A stretch of DNA of 33,851 bases from Alphaproteobacteria bacterium (GCA_947488275.1 CANKZX010000013.1:1-33851), one strand, 5' to 3'. Positions 8,004 through 15,475 are shown, counted from the stretch's first letter. A program made the numbers and translations. The notes: generated by a model not told the origin, from the sequence alone.

Positions 8004-8741
8004 ATGATTAATAATGACAAAGAATGCAATCAGAACCTAACAAATGAAACTATATTAGAGAAAATATCTGTTTCTTTGAGTCGGCTGGATTCTTTTATTA
8101 ACAAAGAAAATGACTACGAGCGTATTATTGATGCTGTGCGTCAGCAATGTGAAAAATTAGGATCTATGGTTGATGTCATTGATCAAAGGTTGCTTTTACA
8201 AAACGAAATAGGCAATTTACTTTTTCTCAGTTTTTCTCTTTGTACATTACATAATTACGATCTTGAAACCACTATTCAGCTTAATCTTTATAAATTTAAT
8301 AGCCGCTGTGATTTGATGATCGCGCTTGCGAAGGCGGATGGGTATGTGAACTTTGATGATCAGCCGATGGCTGTTATGAATACTTATTGGAATAAGGCAA
8401 AGCTTCAGCTTCGCCAGGATGTCCTTACTTCTCTCGATACCTCTCTGTCTGAATCATTAGATGAAAAAAGCAAAGATGTGTTGGCGCGCGTCGTTGATTC
8501 CGAAATGCGTGCGCGTCATTTTGGCTTTAGGTGGACGGATTATCAGCAGCTTATTGATAAAGTTCATGCAGAATGTGATGAGATTACTGAGGTTGCTTAT
8601 GACGTGGACAAGCGTAAGGAGCTGCAGGACGAATTGGGTGATCTTATGTTGGTCGCTTTTTCCTTTTGTATGCATTTTAATTTTGATCTTAATGAAACGC
8701 TGGAAAAGGTTATGAAAAATAGGCAGCTTAGATCGTTTTAA
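8004..8741 (+). CDS. MazG-like protein with two tandem C-terminal-type domains
   Basis: A 245-residue protein. The second domain carries the all-alpha NTP pyrophosphohydrolase motif: ECDE (E190, E193) and DELGD (E210, D213), preceded by GFRWTDYQQLIDKV, as in the C-terminal catalytic half of MazG, which hydrolyses NTPs/dNTPs to NMPs. The first domain has the same fold signature (QCEKLGS, NEIGNLLFLSF, KFNSR, then a MazG-like tail ending NTYWNKAKLQ), but three of its four metal ligands are changed (Q48, K51, N71; only E68 remains). The classical MazG N-terminal half with its CPWD motif is absent. ATG 8004 was chosen because the 27-residue extension from ATG 7923 is Cys/Phe-rich and unlike MazG; neither start has a strong ribosome site. 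It lies about 130 bases after the STAND gene, on the same strand, and its 3' end overlaps the convergent nth gene by 4 bases. Confidence 0.7.
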   Translation: MINNDKECNQNLTNETILEKISVSLSRLDSFINKENDYERIIDAVRQQCEKLGSMVDVIDQRLLLQNEIGNLLFLSFSLCTLHNYDLETTIQLNLYKFNSRCDLMIALAKADGYVNFDDQPMAVMNTYWNKAKLQLRQDVLTSLDTSLSESLDEKSKDVLARVVDSEMRARHFGFRWTDYQQLIDKVHAECDEITEVAYDVDKRKELQDELGDLMLVAFSFCMHFNFDLNETLEKVMKNRQLRSF

Positions 8742-9388
8742 GATGTTTCTTTTGCTGACAAATTCTTAGCTGTAAATGCGCATAAATCGTGAATAGGACA
8801 CACGTCGCATAAGGGTCTTTGGGCTTTACAGATATAACGTCCGTGTAGAATTAGCCAGTGATGTGCGTGATCAAGGTAGGTTGTTGGTATGTGCTTTTGA
8901 AGCAGATCTTCGACCGCCCGTGGCGTTTTTCCTGGTGCCAGTCCCGTTCGGTTGGCGACACGAAAGATGTGGGTGTCAACGGCAATCGTAGGTTCGCCAA
9001 ACGCAATGTTTAGAACAACATTTGCGGTCTTGCGCCCAACACCTGGTAGAGCTTCTAGATCTTCCCGTGCGCGCGGCACATTACCATTATGTTTATCGAT
9101 CAGAAGGTGTGATAATTTAATGATATTCGACCCTTTTGTTTTATACAAACCGATTGTTTTGATATGATCTAAAACACCATCAATTCCTAGAGCGAGCATT
9201 TTTTGCGGAGTGTCCGCCTGTGTAAACAGCGCCTTTGTTGCCTTATTTACCCCCTTGTCGGTTGATTGTGCTGACAGCAAAACAGCAATAAGGAGCGTAT
9301 ACGTATTCGTATATTGAAGTTCTGTTTCTGGCGTTGGCATTGCGGCTTTAAAACGCTGAAAGAGTTCATTGATTGCAGTTTTGTTCAT
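8738..9388 (-). CDS. nth: Endonuclease III (base-excision DNA glycosylase/AP lyase)
   Basis: A 216-residue protein of normal family length. It removes oxidised pyrimidines and cleaves the abasic site in base-excision repair. Visible hallmarks are the helix-hairpin-helix LPGVGRKTANVVL with catalytic K120, the catalytic aspartate D138 in VDTHIFR, and the C-terminal 4Fe-4S cluster cysteines C187, C194, C197 and C203 (spacing C-x6-C-x2-C-x5-C). Nothing is missing. It is transcribed away from a repeat-rich gap and overlaps the convergent MazG-like gene by four bases, so the two transcripts must overlap at their 3' ends. Confidence 0.96.
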   Translation of the reverse strand: MNKTAINELFQRFKAAMPTPETELQYTNTYTLLIAVLLSAQSTDKGVNKATKALFTQADTPQKMLALGIDGVLDHIKTIGLYKTKGSNIIKLSHLLIDKHNGNVPRAREDLEALPGVGRKTANVVLNIAFGEPTIAVDTHIFRVANRTGLAPGKTPRAVEDLLQKHIPTTYLDHAHHWLILHGRYICKAQRPLCDVCPIHDLCAFTAKNLSAKETS

Positions 9389-9477
9389 TAAGGGGCAGGG
9401 GAAATTAAAGGTGGATTAAATAAGGGGTAGCAAGGATTTTGATCATCTGCAACATTATTATCCCCAATTCGGAATTA

Positions 9478-9505
9478 GAAAACAGGAATTTCTCTCCCTG
9501 TTTTC
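9478..9505. repeat. Short hairpin upstream of nth
   Basis: An inverted repeat with 9-bp arms (GAAAACAGG / CCTGTTTTC) around a 10-base loop, preceded by CCCCAATTCGGAATT (9462-9476), which resembles the end motif of the repeat element at 20616-20935. It lies in the 440-base gap 9389-9828. Confidence 0.4.
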
Positions 9506-9578
9506 CGCGGACTTGATCTTCCAATGTACCTTAAATTTTTTTGGATATTTATGGGCTTGTTATGTTATAGTTACTGTC

Positions 9579-9611
9579 GTCATGACGAGCCCATAGGGCG
9601 TGGTCATCCAG
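9579..9611 (+). repeat. Dispersed palindromic repeat, copy 3
   Basis: A 33-bp unit beginning GTCATGACGAGCCC and ending GGGCGTGGTCATCCAG, apex ATA. The stem pair is GA/TC, as in copy 1, but the inner stem is GCCC/GGGC. Confidence 0.8.
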
Positions 9612-9724
9612 AATATATCGAAAAAATACATGATTTGTAATATTGTTACTATTTTCTTTTTAATTAAAAAAAACTTGTCAGAAAAATCAAAGAACTAATT
9701 AAGTCAAAAGAAAATTATAGTTGA

Positions 9725-9762
9725 CTGGATGGCCACACCAGCTTACGCTGGCTCGCCATGAC
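9725..9762 (-). repeat. Dispersed palindromic repeat, copy 4
   Basis: A 38-bp unit on the minus strand beginning GTCATGGCGAGCCAGC and ending GTGTGGCCATCCAG, with apex GTAA between CCAGC and GCTGG. The stem pair is GG/CC. Confidence 0.8.
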
Positions 9763-9828
9763 GACAGACTTTTGCTTGTCAATTAAAACTTAAGATACAT
9801 TGGAAGGGCTTGCCCCGAGGATCTTTTT

Positions 9829-10281
9829 TTATTTCTTCTTACGTACGTCACTTGCAGCTGTTTTTTCAGTTTTTGGTGCAACGACAACGTCACGATCTTC
9901 GCCTGTTACGGCTTTAGGTGCTGCTGCACGATCAACGGCGTCATTACCTTTATTCTTTTTTTCTTTTTTTGTTACCGCAGTCGTCATGGGGGTTGTCGTT
10001 TTTGCTGTTGCTGCAGCTTCAGCCACAGGTTCAACTGGTCGCGGCTGAATTTTGTATGGATCCATAAAAATAGCATGTAATGCTTTTAATTTTTCCTGTG
10101 TTTCTTGGTCGAGTTGAACGCCTTCATCAGTGCGCGTTCTGTTTGTTATTTTTTGATTTGTTATGCCTGAACGCTCGTTCTCATCCCTAAAATCAGTGTC
10201 ACGATGATCGCCACAAAAACCATCTGAAAAACTGCCAGCAATTGCTGCACACACAACTGTTAATAATATTCTATTATTCAT
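9829..10281 (-). CDS. Small secreted hypothetical protein with Lys/Ala-rich tail
   Basis: A 150-residue protein of unknown function. The first ~23 residues look like a cleavable signal peptide (NNRILLTVVCAAIAGSFS), suggesting export. The middle is polar, with a short helix-like stretch (QETQEKLKALHAIF). The last 70 residues are low-complexity, rich in Ala, Thr, Lys and charged residues, ending RKKK. ATG 10281 is preceded by GGGGAT. It lies just downstream of tRNA-Cys on the same strand. No relative is recognised; disordered basic tails of this sort change fast, so homologues may be confined to close relatives (inference). Confidence 0.65.
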   Translation of the reverse strand: MNNRILLTVVCAAIAGSFSDGFCGDHRDTDFRDENERSGITNQKITNRTRTDEGVQLDQETQEKLKALHAIFMDPYKIQPRPVEPVAEAAATAKTTTPMTTAVTKKEKKNKGNDAVDRAAAPKAVTGEDRDVVVAPKTEKTAASDVRKKK

Positions 10282-10381
10282 GAAAAATCCCCATGTCTTG
10301 TTATTTCATATCTAACTATAAGGGGAAATATCTTAAAAAATCGTTAATATCATGCACTTCCATTAAATGGAAACACATAAA

Positions 10382-10455
10382 TGGAGGCCGGAACCGGAAT
10401 CGAACCGATATTGAAGGATTTGCAATCCTCTGCATGACCATTCTGCCATCCGGCC
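10382..10455 (-). tRNA. tRNA-Cys (anticodon GCA)
   Basis: A complete cloverleaf on the minus strand. The acceptor stem GGCCGGA pairs with TCCGGCC, followed by discriminator T and an encoded CCA (10382-10384). The anticodon stem GAGGA/TCCTT closes the loop TTGCAAA, placing GCA at 10421-10423. The T arm GGTTCGATTCC is present. Total length 74 bases including CCA. Confidence 0.96.
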
Positions 10456-10461
10456 TTTTTG

Positions 10462-10490
10462 TGCGTTATGTTGCGTGCCCTTGCGTCGTT
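10462..10490 (+). repeat. 29-bp direct repeat, copy A
   Basis: TGCGTTATGTTGCGTGCCC followed by TTGCGTCGTT. It recurs 125 bp downstream with a single mismatch. It begins 7 bases upstream of the 5' end of tRNA-Cys. Confidence 0.8.
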
Positions 10491-10586
10491 GTTCAGCGAC
10501 TCCTCGGTGCTTATGTACGAATGTACACTCCGCGCCTCGTCTCTCAACGCCTAGCAATGATCCCACACCATTTAACACAATAACAA

Positions 10587-10615
10587 TGCGTTATGTTGCG
10601 TGCCTTTGCGTCGTT
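10587..10615 (+). repeat. 29-bp direct repeat, copy B
   Basis: The second copy of the repeat at 10462, identical except for T instead of C at one position, ending five bases before palindromic repeat copy 5. The intervening DNA carries no credible gene: the 355-base gap 10456-10810 holds only these repeats and copies 5 and 6. Confidence 0.8.
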
Positions 10616-10620
10616 CATTC

Positions 10621-10657
10621 GTCATCACGAGGAACCGTAGGTGACGTGGTGATCCAG
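10621..10657 (+). repeat. Dispersed palindromic repeat, copy 5
   Basis: A 37-bp unit, GTCATCACGAGGAACC to GACGTGGTGATCCAG, apex GTA. The stem pair is CA/TG. Confidence 0.75.
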
Positions 10658-10663
10658 AAAGAT

Positions 10664-10700
10664 CTGGACAATCACACTCTCTGGGTTCGCCACGACGGCA
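10664..10700 (-). repeat. Degenerate dispersed repeat, copy 6
   Basis: CTGGACAATCACAC followed by GGTTCGCCACGACGGC resembles a decayed inverted copy of the family, placed head-to-head with copy 5, like the pairs at 1557/1601 and 22203/22268. Confidence 0.4.
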
Positions 10701-10810
10701 AAAAATCATGTTAATAATTAACAAAAACACAAAACCAATAAATTCACTAGAATTTATCTTATTTTTTCATTTATAGTCGTTTTAGGTGCTTTTGGCAAGT
10801 TTTTTTGTAA

Positions 10811-11533
10811 ATGTCTATTTTTGAACACGAATCTGATATTGATGCGATCCTTTTTCGTCAGGTGCGCCCACATGGGGTGTTATCTCTGCGGGTTGAGGCA
10901 GCATTGCGTGCCGTAAAGCGTGTGCCGTTTTTACCGCCAGCAAACAGTGATGTGGCCTATGGCGATGCGCCTATTGTGTTGAAACGGCGCTGCGAAATGC
11001 CTTTTTTTGTACTTGCGCGTGTGTTGGAAGGGCTTGCCATTCAGCATCATGAACGTGCTTGCGTAATTAGTGCAGGGGCAGGGTACAGCGCAACATTGAT
11101 ATCACGTTTGTGTAATCATGTGGAGGCGTTTGAATCCGATAGTGTTCTTTTTGTTCGGCTTATTGATGCAACACGTGATAATGCATCTTTGTCGCCTGTG
11201 TCATCGTTATCCCCTGATTTAGTGGATGTTATTTTCATGGATGGTGGGTCGATTTCAGTTATTACGCAAGCTGTTATGGACAAGCTGGCCATTGGTGGGC
11301 GCCTTGCTGTGGTGCAGATTCGCCCTGATACTGTAGGGCAAAAACGGGGTATCGCTGCTATTCATGTGCCACTTTGTCAGTTGATTATTTATGAAATGCA
11401 GGAGGTTCCTTTGTACGATGAGGCAGGGCAAAAGCAGTTAAAACGGACATTAATGCCGATTAAAAAAATAATGGATATCCATATGCCTGAATTAAATACG
11501 TTGACTAGGCAAAATGAATCGTTTCATTTTTGA
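10811..11533 (+). CDS. Divergent protein-L-isoaspartate O-methyltransferase-like protein
   Basis: A 240-residue Rossmann methyltransferase of the Pcm-like group usually found directly upstream of tolC in Alphaproteobacteria. Visible elements: FRQVRPHGVLSLRVEAAL and VPFLPP at the N-terminus, AYGDAPIVL, MPFFVLARVLEGL, the SAM loop VISAGAGYSATLIS, an acidic residue in EAFESD at the ribose-binding position, and KLAIGGRLAVV. The canonical Pcm SAM loop is more like EIGTGSGYQ, so the active site has drifted and repair of isoaspartyl residues is uncertain. The extra 20-30 C-terminal residues are unlike the family. The start lacks a clear ribosome-binding site. The conserved neighbourhood with tolC and popZ is the main support for the family call. 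Confidence 0.75.
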   Translation: MSIFEHESDIDAILFRQVRPHGVLSLRVEAALRAVKRVPFLPPANSDVAYGDAPIVLKRRCEMPFFVLARVLEGLAIQHHERACVISAGAGYSATLISRLCNHVEAFESDSVLFVRLIDATRDNASLSPVSSLSPDLVDVIFMDGGSISVITQAVMDKLAIGGRLAVVQIRPDTVGQKRGIAAIHVPLCQLIIYEMQEVPLYDEAGQKQLKRTLMPIKKIMDIHMPELNTLTRQNESFHF

Positions 11534-11592
11534 TAAAAATCGTTAAAATGAAGGTTGATAATAATGTTGTACTCAATGTCGATGATTTTAAA

Positions 11593-11652
11593 CAGAAGGT
11601 AGCCATCTATCGTCATCACCAGCTTACGCTGGCTCGCCATGACGATCTTCTG
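11593..11652 (+). repeat. Hybrid palindromic repeat, copy 7, with extended arms
   Basis: Core 11611-11644: CGTCATCACCAGC, loop TTAC, GCTGGCTCGCCATGACG. The arms extend outward as ATCGTCAT/ATGACGAT and, after a bulge, CAGAAG/CTTCTG. One end has the CATCAC variant and the other the GCCATGAC variant, as if two subfamilies had recombined. It lies between the pcm-like gene and tolC, where it could act as a transcript-processing or terminating hairpin. Confidence 0.7.
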
Positions 11653-11709
11653 CTAAATCGATAGTGAGTATGTATTCGATAAATCTAAAAAAATAAAAGG
11701 TAATGTGCG

Positions 11710-13158
11710 ATGTTAAAGATGAATGTACTGCTTGCTCTTGGTGTAGCTTCTATATGTGTGGAGGGGGCTTATGCAGCGTCTCCATTAACTGTTGTTAGTG
11801 ACTCTGCTTCTTCCGTTGCGGTTGATCAAGTGTTGGCACCTGCGAGGGCGCCTATCGTGTCAGATTTGGCAACAGCGTTGGCTGCTGCTTATGTAAATAA
11901 CAGTACGTTGCAACAATTACGGGCAGAGGTTATGTCTTTTCATCACAAAAGCACGCAAGCAAAAGCTGAGTTTCTGCCAAAGATTTCATCAAAGATTGGC
12001 ATGTCAGGCTCTAATGCGCATTCATCATCATCCACACGCCAAAGTGCGCGTCAAGCTGGCGTAACGATGGATTTGAATTTGTTTGCAGGTGGTGCAACGG
12101 TTGCATCCGTTTTGTCGGTTGATCAAAATATACGGGCACGCTGGGCAAATTTAATGTCGGAAGAACAAAAGATTTTCATCAATGTGATTAATGGCTATCT
12201 TGATCTTATTTCTAAAATTCAAAAAGTGGAAGTTCAAAAAGCTGCCCATGCTGCGTATTTAAAGAATTTTGAAACATCATCCGAAAAGCACAAAATTGGT
12301 GAAGAAACGATTACGCAGGTTGCTAATGCTGAATCCAAATTAGCAAAGGCGGAGGCTGATTTACGTTCAGCAGAAGCAGATGTTGTTGGCGCGAAAGCTT
12401 TGTTTGTATCCTTAACAGGGGCTGAACCTGTTAATTTAACAAAGCTTGATGGCCCTCAGAAATTGCCTATAAATAGTGAAATGGCTGTTAATTTGGCAAT
12501 TGAAAACCATCCTGCGATTGTGAAGGCGCAATTTGAACATCTCGCTTCCAAGGCTGATTTGGATGAGGCCAATGCGAAATTGTATTCGCCGCGCGTGAAT
12601 TTAAGTGCGTCATCATCACGCGATGAAAGTAGTACACGTACAAAATCAGTAAATATGTATGGCAATCCTTATGATGCCAGGTCATCTGATTATCGAACGA
12701 ACAATCAAATTGGTATTAATGCGACATTTGATTTGTATGCAGGAGGTGCGTATTCATCAAAAAAGCGTGAAATGCATGAAGTTGCAGTTAGCAAACGTGT
12801 TGCTATTGATAGTGTAAAGAATGAATTGATTGCAAGTGTGCGTAAGATTTGGGAAGCGTTGCAAGCCTCACGGGAAAATATTTCAAATTTCAAGAAACAA
12901 GTAAAAGCGGCTGAGATCGCTCTTACAGCAACACGTCAAGAAATGGATGTGGGGACTAAAATTTTGTTTGATGTGTTACAAACACAGGCTCAATTGGTTG
13001 AAGCGCAGCTTAGTTTGATTGAAGCTGAAAAAACATATTATCAAAATGCTTACCAAATGGTGTCGTTATTAGGTGGTTTGCATGCGAAAGCATTAAAATT
13101 GACGGTTGAATATTTTGATCCTGAAGCGCATTATGGGAATGTTCCCGTAGGTTATTAA
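11710..13158 (+). CDS. tolC: TolC-family outer-membrane efflux/secretion channel
   Basis: A 482-residue protein with a signal peptide (MNVLLALGVASICVEGAYA, cut near residue 22) and the two tandem OEP repeats of TolC. Each repeat has long helical coiled-coil stretches and a beta segment: GVTMDLNLFAGG near residue 120 and GINATFDLYAGG near 340. Ends in YYQNAYQMVSLLGGLHA. TolC trimers form the outer-membrane exit duct for RND pumps and type I secretion. The C-terminal half is rich in Ala, Gln and Glu, as usual. Its neighbours (pcm-like upstream, popZ downstream) match the alphaproteobacterial arrangement. No inner-membrane pump or adaptor is in the window, so it probably serves several exporters. 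Confidence 0.92.
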   Translation: MLKMNVLLALGVASICVEGAYAASPLTVVSDSASSVAVDQVLAPARAPIVSDLATALAAAYVNNSTLQQLRAEVMSFHHKSTQAKAEFLPKISSKIGMSGSNAHSSSSTRQSARQAGVTMDLNLFAGGATVASVLSVDQNIRARWANLMSEEQKIFINVINGYLDLISKIQKVEVQKAAHAAYLKNFETSSEKHKIGEETITQVANAESKLAKAEADLRSAEADVVGAKALFVSLTGAEPVNLTKLDGPQKLPINSEMAVNLAIENHPAIVKAQFEHLASKADLDEANAKLYSPRVNLSASSSRDESSTRTKSVNMYGNPYDARSSDYRTNNQIGINATFDLYAGGAYSSKKREMHEVAVSKRVAIDSVKNELIASVRKIWEALQASRENISNFKKQVKAAEIALTATRQEMDVGTKILFDVLQTQAQLVEAQLSLIEAEKTYYQNAYQMVSLLGGLHAKALKLTVEYFDPEAHYGNVPVGY

Positions 13159-13176
13159 CGAAGAAGGATTGGTTGT

Positions 13177-14103
13177 ATGACATCGTCAAATCACCGTGAA
13201 GATGATCAAGAAATGTCAATGGATGAGATTTTGGCGTCTATTCGGCGATATGTGTCGTCTGACGAACCCGCTGATAAGCAGCAAGTAAAATCGTCAGGTA
13301 GTGTATCAGGTTCGGGTGATTCGTTGCGTGGAAGTGCGCCGCGGGATGATTTTGCGAAAGATGATGTAACAAAAGACGCTGGGAAAGAAAGTGGGTTTAA
13401 TGCTACTGATTTTGATGATGATTCAACCTATGATGATATGTATCCAACGCCACCAATCGTGACAAGTGATCGTGAGCGTGGGTATTCATCTATGTCGCGT
13501 GACGATGTTGTTCGTTTGGCTGATGAAGATGCCCCGCGCCCATTTCCTCGTTATGAAGAAACACCAGCTGTATCATCGGGGGTAGCAACACCATTTACGC
13601 CTGCGCATCATTTTACGAATACAGTGCCACCAACGATGTCGCAAGCAGCGCCTATTATGCCATCAATGCCTTTTTCACCAAGAGATTCATCAGTGGGCTT
13701 ATCGGGAGGAAGTGTCGCACGACATGCGTCCACTGCATCGCCACGTTCTTACGCGTCTGAATGGCATTCAACATCACAACAAATGGCATATCAAGACGTT
13801 ACGCGTCAAACAGTGTCTTCTGATACACGAACAGGTTCACGTATGGATACGCTTGTTTCGGATGAAACCTTGTCAGCCACAATGGAATCATTTGCTCGCC
13901 TTAGGGATGCATCCACCCAGACGACAGCGCCTACACCATTAGCGACAGATAATCAGAGTGGGCTCAGCAACCAAACGCTTGATCAGTTATTTGCAACATT
14001 AGCGCGTCCGATGATTCGTGATTGGCTTGATCGAAACCTGCCGACCATGGTTGAAACGATGGTTGCAAAGGAAATTGAACGGATGACACGTTTGTCTCGT
14101 TAA
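13177..14103 (+). CDS. popZ: PopZ/DUF2497 polar organising protein
   Basis: A 308-residue protein with the two conserved ends of PopZ and a disordered middle. The N-terminal helix is MSMDEILASIRRYVSSDEP (about 14-32). The C-terminal oligomerisation helices are LDQLFATLARPMIRDWL and NLPTMVETMVAKEIERM (about 268-306). Between them lie some 230 residues rich in Ser, Asp, Pro and Thr, longer than the Caulobacter linker (Caulobacter PopZ is 177 residues). PopZ self-assembles at cell poles and tethers the ParB-parS centromere and cell-cycle regulators. ATG 13177 follows AAGGAT at good spacing and lies 18 bases after tolC, so the two are probably one operon. In many relatives valS comes next; here a pseudouridine synthase does. 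Confidence 0.85.
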   Translation: MTSSNHREDDQEMSMDEILASIRRYVSSDEPADKQQVKSSGSVSGSGDSLRGSAPRDDFAKDDVTKDAGKESGFNATDFDDDSTYDDMYPTPPIVTSDRERGYSSMSRDDVVRLADEDAPRPFPRYEETPAVSSGVATPFTPAHHFTNTVPPTMSQAAPIMPSMPFSPRDSSVGLSGGSVARHASTASPRSYASEWHSTSQQMAYQDVTRQTVSSDTRTGSRMDTLVSDETLSATMESFARLRDASTQTTAPTPLATDNQSGLSNQTLDQLFATLARPMIRDWLDRNLPTMVETMVAKEIERMTRLSR

Positions 14104-14143
14104 TATCTGAACGATGTGTTATGATGCTCCATAATTTTTTAAT

Positions 14144-15121
14144 GTGTATGAACAAGTGTATCGATCTTTTATTGTTGAAAACTCCCCTGCCACACGTCTT
14201 GACCGTTGGGTGAAGCGTCAGTTCCCTCATGTAACGCAGGGGCAAATTGAAAAATGGTTGCGATCAAAAGATATTCTGGTTAATGGAAAAAAAGCGGAAT
14301 CATCTTTACGTGTAAACGATTTTGATGCAATTCAAATCAAGGCTGTTATTGCTGATATTTTAGCAAGGCAGGATAAATCACCGCTTAATCTTGAGGTTTA
14401 TATTCCGAATCGTACTGATGCTGATGCTTTAGCTGCCTGTATCATTTGGGAAGATGACGAATTGCTGGTGATCAATAAACCGTCAGGGCTTGCAACACAA
14501 GGGGGAACAAAAACACGTCATCATGTGGATTTGCTTCTAAGGGCGTATCAATATCATTTTTGTCCAAAATTGACATTACGACTAGTGCATCGCCTTGACC
14601 GTGATACTAGTGGTGTTCTTGTGGTCGCAAAAACATTAAAGGCTGCCAATAATTTAGCCGCACAATTTAAGAATAATACAACAAAGAAAGTTTATTGGGC
14701 AATTTCACATGGTAAACCATCGCCCTTGCATGGCGTCATCGATGCGCCGCTTATTAAGGCCGAGAATGTCAGTCGCAATGGTGAAGCCATGATTGTTGAT
14801 TTTAAAAATGGAAAATCTGCCCAAACAACGTTTCGTGTCGTAAAATCGTTTCAAGATTATAGCTGGTTTGATTTGCGTCCACTTACAGGGCGTACACATC
14901 AAATTCGCGTCCATTTAGCCTGGCATGGAAATCCAATTGTTGGTGATGGTAAGTATGGTGATCCAAGTTTGCGATGGGGTGATGAGCAATTGCATCTTCA
15001 TGCGCGATCCATTTGTATCCAAAGTGTTGATGGACAAATGCTAACCTTTACAGCGCCGCCGCCGCCGCATATGGTGGATACATTGTCACGTAATCATATT
15101 AATTGGGAACAATATGCCTAA
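14144..15121 (+). CDS. rluC: RluC/RluD-family 23S rRNA pseudouridine synthase
   Basis: A 325-residue protein with an N-terminal S4 RNA-binding domain (TRLDRWVKRQFPHVTQGQIE, residues ~18-75) and a pseudouridine synthase domain: INKPSGLATQGG, HRLDRDTSGVLV with catalytic D154, and GRTHQIRVHLAWHGNPIVGD. RluC-type enzymes isomerise uridines in 23S rRNA; which sites are modified here cannot be read from sequence. GTG 14144 is the likely start, since it begins the S4 domain at the usual distance; no ATG occurs in frame nearby. The last 8 bases overlap the next gene, which suggests coupling. The symbol rluC is the best guess; the family call is firm. Confidence 0.88.
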   Translation: MYEQVYRSFIVENSPATRLDRWVKRQFPHVTQGQIEKWLRSKDILVNGKKAESSLRVNDFDAIQIKAVIADILARQDKSPLNLEVYIPNRTDADALAACIIWEDDELLVINKPSGLATQGGTKTRHHVDLLLRAYQYHFCPKLTLRLVHRLDRDTSGVLVVAKTLKAANNLAAQFKNNTTKKVYWAISHGKPSPLHGVIDAPLIKAENVSRNGEAMIVDFKNGKSAQTTFRVVKSFQDYSWFDLRPLTGRTHQIRVHLAWHGNPIVGDGKYGDPSLRWGDEQLHLHARSICIQSVDGQMLTFTAPPPPHMVDTLSRNHINWEQYA

Positions 15122-15470
15122 GATGCTTGATTCATCAGCGACTGATCAAAATAATTCTCAAAACCCCATATTGCCGACGTTATTTGTGGTAATTTTACGC
15201 TATTTGTGGCCTTTAGACGCCGTACTTGCTCTCCGTCCGAAACATGTGGATTTTTTAAGCACCCATTATGCGGATGGGACATTTATTGTATCGGGGCCTC
15301 AAGTGCCACGAACAGGTGGTGTGATTTTAGCGCGTGCGAAGAGTCGTGAGGATTTGATGGCTATTTTAGAGAACGATCCATTCTATAAAGAGGGGGCAGC
15401 AGAATATCAAGTGTTTGAATTTATGGTGAATAATGCAATAGATGGTTTTGTTGAATATGTTAAGCCTTAA
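15114..15470 (+). CDS. YciI-like (YCII superfamily) protein
   Basis: A 118-residue protein. From about residue 23 it shows the YCII fold pattern: LFVVILRYLWPLDAVLALRP, HVDFLSTHYADGTFIVSGPQ, GGVILARAKSREDLMAIL, NDPFYKEGAAEYQVFEF. The conserved His/Asp pair of the family (H in KHVDFL, D in NDPF) is present. YciI proteins are small ferredoxin-like-fold proteins, some possibly enzymes, with no agreed role. Its start lies 8 bases inside the end of the pseudouridine synthase gene, so it is probably co-translated. The stop is followed five bases later by the end of the convergent hpd gene. Confidence 0.8.
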   Translation: MPKMLDSSATDQNNSQNPILPTLFVVILRYLWPLDAVLALRPKHVDFLSTHYADGTFIVSGPQVPRTGGVILARAKSREDLMAILENDPFYKEGAAEYQVFEFMVNNAIDGFVEYVKP

Positions 15471-15475
15471 TAACT

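Larger units (their letters stand above)
9519..9805. mobile_element. MITE-like element with 20-bp terminal inverted repeats
   Basis: A 287-bp non-coding segment bounded by 9519-9538 (TTCCAATGTACCTTAAATTT) and 9786-9805, whose complement matches at 18 of 20 positions. It contains palindromic repeat copies 3 and 4 in inverted orientation, separated by an AT-rich stretch, and no credible ORF. It fits a non-autonomous mobile element or nested repeat insertion, but no target-site duplication or transposase is visible. Confidence 0.5.

Noticed and set aside
10462-10615. CRISPR array
   Set aside because: Only two repeat copies, 125 bp apart, with no spacer-sized periodicity and no cas genes in the window.
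10293-10714. Several ORFs across tRNA-Cys and the direct repeats
   Set aside because: They overlap a clear tRNA and repeats; open frames here are a by-product of GC-richer repeats.
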